This document shows positions 23,245-30,767 of a DNA stretch of 39,454 nt, piece after piece; within the stretch, counting starts at the first letter, position 1; each line of letters opens with the position of its first letter. The stretch is from NCBI GenBank assembly GCA_017937685.1, contig JAGBDD010000163.1, positions 1 through 39,454 of the forward strand. Reading direction: 5' to 3'. Both the position numbers and the translations under genes were made by a program. The notes beneath the pieces were generated by a model that saw nothing but the letters and a program-made list of their open reading frames with translations, searched no databases and was not told the origin of the DNA. Source of the DNA: Thermoguttaceae bacterium (GTDB lineage: Bacteria; Planctomycetota; Planctomycetia; Pirellulales; Thermoguttaceae).

Positions 23245-25662
23245 ATGAGGCGACGAACGAACGGCAACAAAACCTTACCGACCGCGAACTTGCGGCGCGC
23301 GACGATGTTTGCGTTGTTTTGGGCGGTCGCGAGCGCTTTTTCGGCGTCGGCGGCGGAAAGCGACGCGCCGACGGTCGGGAACGCTTTGGAGGCGGTCGCC
23401 GTTAACGTCGGTCTCGACGGCGTTTACAAAAACGGGTTTCAAACGCGAATCGTCGCTTCTTGGAAAGGGGAAGCCGCGCGGGTCGAGTTGGAAACGCTCG
23501 ACTCCGACGGAACGCCGTTCGTCGTCGCGAAGACGCCGACCGTCGACGAAAATCAAGCGGGACGCGCCGAGTTTTCGTCGGTTTTGCCAAAAGCCAACGC
23601 TCCGTTGACGTTGCGATGCGTCGCCGCCGACGGTTCCGCGGTTGAGCGAACGTTCGAACCGGGAGCGCGTTCGTCCGATTCGGAAACCGTTTTTACCGCG
23701 CCGGCGCCCGCGTCGAAACCGATTTATCTCGTTGTCGGAGAAGGGGATATCGGGCTTGAAGACGCCTTTTCCGCGTTGCGTTGGAGCGAAGCGCGTCGTC
23801 CGACGGTCGTTCGGCTTGATTCGCTCGACCAAGCGCCGACCGATCGGCGGTCTTACGAAGCGGTCGAGCGATTGATCTTGACGACGACTAATCCGGAGAT
23901 TTTCGCCGGACGCGGCCCGACCGACCCGAAAATCGTCGCGATCGAGCGTTGGCTCGAGCGAGGAGGGGACGTCGTGTTGCTCGCCGGAGCGGAATCGATT
24001 CCGCTGTTGAAAGAAGACGGCGCTCTTTTCGCGTTTTCTCCGGGCGCGCGGGTCGCCGACGCGGCGCACGAGTTCCGCGTCGTCAACTCGTTGTTGTCGA
24101 ATTTGGAAGGCGTTAAGAATCTTGCGATGACCGGGTCGAAGTCGTCGCCTTACCTGCGCGTTCCGGTCGTTTCCGAATTGAAATCGAACGCCGTCGTCGG
24201 GATGTTGGAAGCGGAAACGCCTCTTTTCGTCGAGCGTCCGGTCGGGTTGGGAACGGTCGCCTTTTTCGCCGCCGACTTGGCGACGCCGCCCTTTTCGAGT
24301 TGGACGGGACGCGGAGTTCTTTGGGCGAAGATTTTAGGAATCGCTTCTTCCGGAGCGGCGACCGCCGCCGACGCGCCGGTTTACGTTAAACGGGGTTATC
24401 GCGATATTTCCGGACAATTAAGAAGCGCGAACGACGTTTTCGACGGCGTCGCGGCGCCGTCTTTCGCGTTGGCGCTTCTTTTAGCGTTTGTTTATTTGTT
24501 GGCGGTCGGCCCGTTCGATTGGTTTTTGGCGAAAAAAGTCTTCAAACGTCCGTCGACGACTTGGGCGACGTTTCCGGCGTTCGTTCTTTTGTTCGGCGCG
24601 TTGGCCGTTTGGACGACGAGCGCGACGCGAACAAGCGAACCGCGTTTGAATCAAATCGACTTAATCGACGTCGACGTCGAAAGCGGCGTCGTTCGCAACG
24701 TCTCTTGGTTCGGGCTCTATTCGCCGCGAGACGGTCGCCGCGACTTGACGTTCGGCGCGGGCGCCGCGTCGGCGTTCGGAAAAGACGCGAAATTTGTCGA
24801 AGCACCGTCGGCGACGTTGACGCCGCTGACCCTTTCCGGAAACGGCGTCGGCGGAGCGGAGCAACAAACCTTTGCGCCGCGCGTTTGGGACTCCCCGTAT
24901 TCGGGCGACGCGTCCGACGATTCGACGGCGAGTTTAAAAAACGTTCCGTTTTTGGCGCGGTCGAGCAAAAGTTTCGTCGGACGTTGGACGGGACGTTTGG
25001 CGGAATTGCCGCGCGGCGACCTTTACGACGACGGGCTTGGCTTGCGCGGAACGATCGTTAATCCGCTCGACGTTCCGATTTACTCGGCCTTCGTTCTTTA
25101 CGACGGCGGGGCGTATTCGTTGGGGACGCTCGCGCCGGGCGAAACGAAACTCGAGCGTTCGGCGATTCGGCTCGAAGCGCGCCGCGTTCTCAACGAACAT
25201 CGAAGTTCGGTTCCGACCGAGCGCGCCGAACGTTGGAACTCGACCGATTACAACGCCGGTTCGCGTCGCGTTCCGTACATTTTGCGCGCCGCGTCCTTTT
25301 ACGATCTCGGCGGCGGACTCGAAACTTACGGGCTTGAAAAGCGACTCCAAGGCGACGTCGACTTGAGCGATTTGATCCGTTGCGGACGCGCCGTCGTTTA
25401 CGGGACGGTCGTCGACCCGGAAGCCGAAAAATATCGACCGCTTGAAAACGGCGCGAAGTCGGGGAGCGGATCGGCGAAGGGGAAATCGGACGCGGAATTC
25501 GCCGTCGAAAAGTTCGGGACGTTCGGGTCGAGCGACGAGTTGACGCCGACCGTCGCGTCTTCGACGGAAAACGGCGACGCCGTCGCGCCGTCGAAAAGAA
25601 CGGTCGTCGTTCGCTTGGCGTTGCCGTTGCGTCGCGGCGCGGCGCCGGGGGAAGAGCGGTAA
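23245..25662 (+). CDS. Large exported membrane protein with GATase1-like and beta domains, unknown function
   Basis: The product is 805 residues. Signal peptide: MFALFWAVASAFSASAAES (from residue 21). SD GAGGAAAAA favours ATG 23245. The order is an N-terminal beta domain (about 45-150), then a Rossmann-like region (about 155-370) with IYLVVGEGDIGL, IERWLERGGDVVLLAG and GLGTVAFFAADL, which resembles the class I amidotransferase-like fold but has no visible Cys-His-Glu triad. A membrane hairpin at about 410-460 (LALLLAFVYLLAVGPFDWFL and FPAFVLLFGALAVWTT) is followed by a large C-terminal beta-rich part. Proteins of this layout often accompany ABC ATPases in planctomycetes, and one follows 88 bp downstream. 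The exact family is not recognised. Confidence 0.75.
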   Translation: MRRRTNGNKTLPTANLRRATMFALFWAVASAFSASAAESDAPTVGNALEAVAVNVGLDGVYKNGFQTRIVASWKGEAARVELETLDSDGTPFVVAKTPTVDENQAGRAEFSSVLPKANAPLTLRCVAADGSAVERTFEPGARSSDSETVFTAPAPASKPIYLVVGEGDIGLEDAFSALRWSEARRPTVVRLDSLDQAPTDRRSYEAVERLILTTTNPEIFAGRGPTDPKIVAIERWLERGGDVVLLAGAESIPLLKEDGALFAFSPGARVADAAHEFRVVNSLLSNLEGVKNLAMTGSKSSPYLRVPVVSELKSNAVVGMLEAETPLFVERPVGLGTVAFFAADLATPPFSSWTGRGVLWAKILGIASSGAATAADAPVYVKRGYRDISGQLRSANDVFDGVAAPSFALALLLAFVYLLAVGPFDWFLAKKVFKRPSTTWATFPAFVLLFGALAVWTTSATRTSEPRLNQIDLIDVDVESGVVRNVSWFGLYSPRDGRRDLTFGAGAASAFGKDAKFVEAPSATLTPLTLSGNGVGGAEQQTFAPRVWDSPYSGDASDDSTASLKNVPFLARSSKSFVGRWTGRLAELPRGDLYDDGLGLRGTIVNPLDVPIYSAFVLYDGGAYSLGTLAPGETKLERSAIRLEARRVLNEHRSSVPTERAERWNSTDYNAGSRRVPYILRAASFYDLGGGLETYGLEKRLQGDVDLSDLIRCGRAVVYGTVVDPEAEKYRPLENGAKSGSGSAKGKSDAEFAVEKFGTFGSSDELTPTVASSTENGDAVAPSKRTVVVRLALPLRRGAAPGEER

Positions 25663-25750
25663 CGTTGCGAGCGTTGAAAACAACGTTGAGGAAATAAAAA
25701 AAGCCGAATTAAGAGGCGAGCGAAATAAGAAAGAAATTGGATCGCGTTCG

Positions 25751-26710
25751 ATGATTAAAACCGAAGATTTAACGAAGCAATACGGAAAACTTTTCGCGTT
25801 GAAAAATTTAACGCTCGAGTTGAACGAAGGCGACCTTTTCGGCTTCATCGGCCCGAACGGTTCCGGCAAAACGACGACGATGAAGATGCTCGCGACGCTT
25901 CTGCAGCCGACTTATGGCGAAGCGTATGTTTGCGGACTCTCGATTTACACGAAACCGAAGGAAATTCGCCGCTTGATCGGCTTTATGCCCGACTTTTTCG
26001 GCGTTTACGACGATATGAAGGTGATCGAGTATCTCGAGTTTTTCGCGGCGGCGTACCGAGTGCGGGGCGAAGCGCGGCGCAAAATTTGCAACGAGGTTCT
26101 CGAACTCGTCGACTTGGGGTACAAGCGGGAAGCGTTGGTAACGAGCTTGAGTCGCGGGATGACGCAACGGCTCGGCTTGGCGCGCGTTTTGTTGCACGAC
26201 CCGCAAGTTTTGCTCCTCGACGAACCGGCCAGCGGGCTCGACCCGCGCGCTCGCATCGAAATTCGCGAGTTGCTGAAACGTTTGGGCGGTCGCGGCAAAA
26301 CGATTATGGTCTCGAGCCATATTCTCCCGGAATTGGCCGACGTTTGCAATAAAGTCGGGATTATCGAGCGCGGCGAACTCCTCGTCGACGCTCGCGTCGA
26401 GGACGTGATGAAGCGCGTTCGCGATCAAGTCGTCGTGTTGGTCGAGTTAGCCGAGCCGAAAGACGAGAAGTTCGGGAAGAAAATCGACGAATGCGCGAAA
26501 TTCCTGACCGACGACGCGGTCGTCGAGTCGGTCGAAAAGACGAAAAACGACGCGCTTCGGGTGTTGATCGAAAAGGGGAAAGGGCTCGACGATTACTCCG
26601 CGTTGTTGACGCGGCTGATCGAGCGCGGTTTCCGGATTCGTTCTTTCCGCGAAGAGGAAGTGAACCTCGAAACGGCGTTTATGACGCTGACGCGCGGGAT
26701 TACCGCTTAA
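25751..26710 (+). CDS. ABC transporter ATP-binding protein
   Basis: The product is 319 residues and has all nucleotide-binding motifs: Walker A GPNGSGKTTT (about 34-43), signature LSRGMTQRLGLARVLL (LSxGQ variant LSRGM), Walker B VLLLDEPASGLDPRA and switch His in SSHILPELADVCN. It is of the CcmA/ABC-2 export type, with a C-terminal regulatory extension of about 95 residues. It powers export or membrane remodelling. No permease gene follows (the next gene is pcm), so its partner may be the upstream large membrane protein or lie elsewhere. Confidence 0.93.
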   Translation: MIKTEDLTKQYGKLFALKNLTLELNEGDLFGFIGPNGSGKTTTMKMLATLLQPTYGEAYVCGLSIYTKPKEIRRLIGFMPDFFGVYDDMKVIEYLEFFAAAYRVRGEARRKICNEVLELVDLGYKREALVTSLSRGMTQRLGLARVLLHDPQVLLLDEPASGLDPRARIEIRELLKRLGGRGKTIMVSSHILPELADVCNKVGIIERGELLVDARVEDVMKRVRDQVVVLVELAEPKDEKFGKKIDECAKFLTDDAVVESVEKTKNDALRVLIEKGKGLDDYSALLTRLIERGFRIRSFREEEVNLETAFMTLTRGITA

Positions 26711-26811
26711 AATCATTGGAAAAACGCTTTTAAACGGCGCCGGTTCCTTGGCTCGCTTCCGTCGCCGTCGACTTATCGCGGCAAGACTTTTCGCAAAAAG
26801 GAACGGAACGA

Positions 26812-28545
26812 ATGAAACGTTGGGGCTTGAGCGCGGCGTTGGTCGCGAGTTTGGGATTGAGCGCGGACGTCGCGTCGGCGCAGCGCGTTACGTTGAAACC
26901 GGCGCCGGAAAAGGCGAGCGTCGAAAAGATGGCTTCGCCGAAAAAAGGGACGGAAAAAACGGAAGTCGCGCCGCAAAAGGAAGCGGAGAAGAAATCGGCG
27001 ACCCGAAAAAACTCGACGACGGTCAAGCCGAACGTCGACGCCGGGATTTTAACGCCGCCGCCGACGGCGCCGCTCGAACCGCGAACGCCGCAAGAACTCG
27101 ACGCGAAATATCCGGTCGTGCCGGACGCGCTCCGAATGACGCTTGAAGAATTGATTCCGACGAAGGAATTGCGCGACGTTCGGGTTTTGAAGGCGATGGC
27201 GCGGATTCCGCGCGCGGAGTTCGTTCCTAAAGAATTTCGCGAATACGCTTATCAAGACGCCGCGCTTCCGATCGGCGACGGGCAAACGATCTCCGCGCCC
27301 TTTATCGTCGCGTATATGACGGAAATGTTGGATCCGCAGCCGACCGACCGCGTTTTGGAAATCGGGACGGGAAGCGGGTATCAAGCGGCGGTTTTAAGTT
27401 GCTTGGTTTCCGAAGTTTATTCGATAGAAATTGTCAAAAATCTCGGTCGCCGCGCCGCCGAAACGCTGAAAAAGCTCGAATACGACAACGTCTTCGTGCG
27501 CGTCGGCGACGGGTACCAAGGTTGGCCGGAAGCCGCGCCGTTCGATAAAATTATCGTTACCTGTTCGCCGGAGGACGTCCCGCAACCGCTCCTCGATCAA
27601 CTCAAAGAGGGGGGAAAGTTGATTATTCCGGTTGGCGAGCGGTATCAGCAATACTTTGTTCTTTGCGAAAAGAAAGACGGCAAGATCGAGCGCAAAGAGC
27701 TGATTCCGATCTGTTTCGTTCCGATGACCGGCGAAGCGGAGGAAAAGCGCGTCGACCTTCCTGATCCGGCGAAACCGAGCGTCGTCGGCGGCGGTTTCGA
27801 GGAAATCGTTCGCTCCGCGCTCGTCGCGTCGCGTGAAAATGGGAAAGATGGTCAAGACGAAGCGTCCGCGCAAGAAAGAGAAGCGAAAAGCGACGATTCC
27901 GCCGATAAAAAAGACGAGAAGTCGAACGAATTGGAGATCGAACTTCCGCCGCGTCTTCCGACGCCGGTCGGTTGGTACGCGACGCGGAACGTTTACGTCG
28001 CCGAACGGGACGACGCGCCGGAGGGAAGCAGGGTTTGCGTTTGCGACAACGCTTCGGTGAAGGAAGAACATCGCAAAAAAGACCGCAACGAAGCGCGCTT
28101 CGCGGCGGCGACGCTTCCGGAAAACCGTCGGGAACTTTCGAGCGATTTTGCGAATCTAAAAGAGCGTCAGCGCGAGCGGGAAATGTACTGTCATTTGAGG
28201 CAGTTTGTCCCGGTCGACGGAACGAAAGTGAAGAAAATCGTTCTGACCGGCAAGGCGCGCGCGCTCGACTTGCAAGCGACCGAAGGCCGACAAACGGTTC
28301 CGTTAGCGCGAATCGTTTTTTTCGATCGCAACCGCAAGCCTATCGCCGACGAAATCCTTTGGGCCGCGTCCGCCGGAACGTTCGACTGGCGCGAAATGAG
28401 CGAAGAGATCGCCGTGCCGCGTCGCGCGACCGAAGCGTCGTTGCAAATCGGGATTCTCGAAGGCGTCGGAACGGTCGAACTCGACGCGATCGAGCTGAAA
28501 GATAAGTTCGAAAAGACCGAACGCGGGAATCGACGCCGAGATTAA
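26812..28545 (+). CDS. pcm: Exported protein-L-isoaspartate O-methyltransferase with C-terminal beta domain
   Basis: The product uses SAM to methylate isoaspartyl residues in damaged proteins. The 577 residues comprise a signal peptide [20 protein letters not shown] (cleavage after ASA), a Lys/Glu/Pro linker to about 85 and a PCMT domain of about 105-305. Within it are [15 protein letters not shown], the SAM loop [34 protein letters not shown] and [19 protein letters not shown]. An acidic linker follows, then a C-terminal beta domain (about 385-565) resembling a carbohydrate-binding jelly roll. SD AAGGA. An enzyme that uses SAM outside the cytoplasm is unexpected. It follows the ABC ATPase by about 100 bp. 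Confidence 0.88.
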   Translation: MKRWGLSAALVASLGLSADVASAQRVTLKPAPEKASVEKMASPKKGTEKTEVAPQKEAEKKSATRKNSTTVKPNVDAGILTPPPTAPLEPRTPQELDAKYPVVPDALRMTLEELIPTKELRDVRVLKAMARIPRAEFVPKEFREYAYQDAALPIGDGQTISAPFIVAYMTEMLDPQPTDRVLEIGTGSGYQAAVLSCLVSEVYSIEIVKNLGRRAAETLKKLEYDNVFVRVGDGYQGWPEAAPFDKIIVTCSPEDVPQPLLDQLKEGGKLIIPVGERYQQYFVLCEKKDGKIERKELIPICFVPMTGEAEEKRVDLPDPAKPSVVGGGFEEIVRSALVASRENGKDGQDEASAQEREAKSDDSADKKDEKSNELEIELPPRLPTPVGWYATRNVYVAERDDAPEGSRVCVCDNASVKEEHRKKDRNEARFAAATLPENRRELSSDFANLKERQREREMYCHLRQFVPVDGTKVKKIVLTGKARALDLQATEGRQTVPLARIVFFDRNRKPIADEILWAASAGTFDWREMSEEIAVPRRATEASLQIGILEGVGTVELDAIELKDKFEKTERGNRRRD

Positions 28546-28699
28546 CGTCGACGTCGGCGAAATAATCGAGAAAATCGACAAAAAAAGTAGAAGATGCGCG
28601 AAATCTACTTGACGCCGACGCGAAAATATGAAAAAATAAGAAACGTAACGAGCGAGCGTCGCCGGCTTTGAAACTTTAATTGAAGGAACGGAAAATAAA

Positions 28700-29323
28700 A
28701 TGACGGCGAATAAAATCGACGACGCTTTTGGCGCCGGGCCGTTGAGCGAACGTTTTGACGAAGCGTATGCTTTTGCTTCCGAGCTTCATCGCGAACAGTT
28801 GCGCAAAGTCGGGCGCGTTCCGTATTTGTCGCACTTGCTCCGCGTCGCGGGGCTCGCGCTCGATTTCGGCGCGTCCGAAGACGTCGCGATCGCCGCGCTC
28901 CTGCACGACGCGGTCGAAGATTGCGGCGGAATGGAGACCGAAGCGATTATTCGCGAGCGGTTCGGCGATTTCGTAGCCGACGTAGTGTTGGAAACGTCCG
29001 ACTCGACGACCGCCGACGCGAACCGCAAGGCGCCTTGGCGCGAACGCAAGGAAACGTATTTGGCGCATTTGCGAACCGGTTCCGAGGCCGCGGTTCTCGT
29101 GAGCGGTTGCGATAAGCTCGACAATATAACGTCCTTGACTCGAGCGATGGAAATCGCGGGGAACGAGGCGACGTTGTCGCGTTTCAAAGGCGGCGCGAGC
29201 GATTTGATTTGGTATTACGAATCGGTCGCCGCGGTTTTGAAAGAACGCGGCGTTTTGGTCGCCGCCGAATTAAGCGCCGCGATTGAACGCTGGAAAGAAA
29301 ATTTGCGGCGTAGCGAAGAATAA
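28700..29323 (+). CDS. HD-domain hydrolase, SpoT/MESH1-like (small alarmone hydrolase type)
   Basis: The 207-residue product is a single HD domain of the RelA/SpoT hydrolase type. It has AYAFASELHREQLRKVGRVP, YLSHLLRVAGLALDFGA (first His), AALLHDAVEDCGG (HD and ED of the metal site) and VSGCDKLDNITSL (the K/D.LDN motif). Such proteins remove the 3' diphosphate of (p)ppGpp, but some act on other nucleotides. No synthetase domain or ACT/TGS domain is present. ATG 28700 has AAGGAACGG upstream. Gene order places it after pcm with a 154-bp gap. Confidence 0.85.
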   Translation: MTANKIDDAFGAGPLSERFDEAYAFASELHREQLRKVGRVPYLSHLLRVAGLALDFGASEDVAIAALLHDAVEDCGGMETEAIIRERFGDFVADVVLETSDSTTADANRKAPWRERKETYLAHLRTGSEAAVLVSGCDKLDNITSLTRAMEIAGNEATLSRFKGGASDLIWYYESVAAVLKERGVLVAAELSAAIERWKENLRRSEE

Positions 29324-29474
29324 TTTCGCGGAGAAAAAATCGCCAAATTCAAGACCGAGCGCAACAAAAAGACGCAAGGTGAAAGAATTGTGGCAAACGC
29401 GAGGGGTTAATCTTAACGCTTAACGTCGCGCGTCCGCTAAAACGAGTTTTAAGGTGGAAAAATAACGTTTTTTT

Positions 29475-29545
29475 GTCTTTTTCTGAGAAAAAAGCCCAAA
29501 AAAAGCAGAAAAAGACTTGCCAAAAGCAAAAAACGAGTGTAAAAT
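29475..29545 (+). promoter_or_regulatory. Promoter with an abutting 11-bp inverted repeat
   Basis: GTCTTTTTCTG (29475-29485) and CAGAAAAAGAC (29506-29516) form a perfect 11-bp inverted repeat around a 20-base spacer. The right arm directly abuts the -35 TTGCCA (29517-29522); after 17 bases the -10 TAAAAT follows (29540-29545). This is a typical layout for a repressor or activator site. It lies about 105 bp upstream of the small secreted-protein ATG. Confidence 0.6.
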
Positions 29546-29650
29546 AATAGAAAATAGAGCGGATAGTATCGCGCGACGAATAAGGAACCGAGCGTTCTCG
29601 ATTTGCGCGCCCCACCCTCCGGTTGCCGTCTAAGGATTTTAGGTGAAAAA

Positions 29651-30214
29651 ATGAAACGTACCTTGATGATGTTGGTTGCGGTCTTCGTTATGGCGACCGT
29701 CGCGTCGGTTCAAGCCGCCGACGTTAAAGTTGAAATTAAAGAACGCGACGCTAATCAAAAATTGGTTCCGGCGCAAAATCTTAAATATTCTGTTTCCAAC
29801 GCCGACGGCGCGATCGTTGCCGACGGTGAAACGTCCGAATTTGCGATGGACGCGACGGAAGGAACTTACGAACTGACTGTCGAACAAAAGAAAGCCGAGC
29901 GCGTTCGTTACGGCGCCGCCGCGTTTGTCGTTCCGGCTAAAGGCGATGAGTTTGTCTTCGAACTGACCGATTCCGGTTTGAAATTGGTTAAAGAAGACGA
30001 CGACAAAGCCGCCGTCGTTATTCCGCGCGCTCCGGTTGCGAATACCGCGCTTCGTCCGGTTCCGCAACTTCCGCCGCAAGTTCCGACCAGCGGCGTGGTG
30101 TACGGCGGCAATAACTGGGGCGTTCTCGGTTTGGTCGGCGGTTTGGTCGCGACGGCGATCGCCCTCGGCGTCGACGACGATTGCCCGTGCCCGGTTACTC
30201 CGTGCCAACGTTAA
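29651..30214 (+). CDS. Small secreted protein with Ig-like domain and Cys tail, unknown function
   Basis: From ATG 29651 the product is 187 residues with a clear signal peptide, MKRTLMMLVAVFVMATVASVQA, and cleavage probably after VQA. One beta-sandwich-like domain follows (VKVEIKERDANQKLVPAQN through AFVVPAKGDEFVFELTD). Then come a Pro-rich linker, a hydrophobic Gly-rich segment WGVLGLVGGLVATAIALG and a short tail DDDCPCPVTPCQR. The hydrophobic segment may anchor it in a membrane. SD GGTGA precedes the ATG; an in-frame start 16 codons upstream is rejected because it precedes the signal. It has its own promoter and terminator. Confidence 0.8.
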   Translation: MKRTLMMLVAVFVMATVASVQAADVKVEIKERDANQKLVPAQNLKYSVSNADGAIVADGETSEFAMDATEGTYELTVEQKKAERVRYGAAAFVVPAKGDEFVFELTDSGLKLVKEDDDKAAVVIPRAPVANTALRPVPQLPPQVPTSGVVYGGNNWGVLGLVGGLVATAIALGVDDDCPCPVTPCQR

Positions 30215-30235
30215 TAACGGAGTTTATTAAGCGTT

Positions 30236-30266
30236 AAAAAAGAGTCGAGCGATCGACTCTTTTTTT
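30236..30266 (+). terminator. Intrinsic terminator of the small secreted-protein gene
   Basis: AAAAAAGAGTCGA (30236-30248) pairs with TCGACTCTTTTTT (30253-30265) around GCGA, followed by a T. Confidence 0.9.
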
Positions 30267-30767
30267 ATTTCTTGGCGCGCGAGGAAAAAAGACGAGCGAC
30301 GCCGGCGGCGCTAAAAATAATAGGAAAAAGCCTGAAAAAAAGTAAAAATTTTTCCAAAAAATTTTAAGCGGAATACGTCGTTTGAAGTTTGGTTATTTTG
30401 CGTATCTTACTTAAAGTCTTGATATTACATATACGATTTGTTTTCGCTTAAGCGGGTAGTTTTCTTATTTTTAGCGTTATAGATTGCCAGGCTTGTCTAT
30501 TTTGTTGAACGCGAAGAACAAACGAGACGCGACGGGGCAACGGCGTAAGAAAAAGGAAGAATATCGGCGTTTGGAAAAGATGAAATAGCGACGCGGGCGC
30601 GCGCCGTAATTCCTCTTTTCGAGATGGAAAGCGTTTTGTATAATAAAACAAACTTAAAAAACGTTCGAAGCGCGGCGGAACGACGGCAAGGGTCGCGCGC
30701 CGTTAGTTGAACGCGCGGCGTCGTCGAGCGTCGCCGTCGCGCAATAGAGTCGTAACGAGGAATTGGG
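30267..30767. other. 500-bp gap with a candidate promoter for the BY-kinase gene
   Basis: There is no gene. The left half (30300-30480) is AT-rich. TATAAT at 30639-30644 is a good -10 box, 124 bp before the BY-kinase ATG, but the matching -35 is poor. A long untranslated leader of about 120 bases would follow. No known riboswitch or RNA was recognised. Confidence 0.45.
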
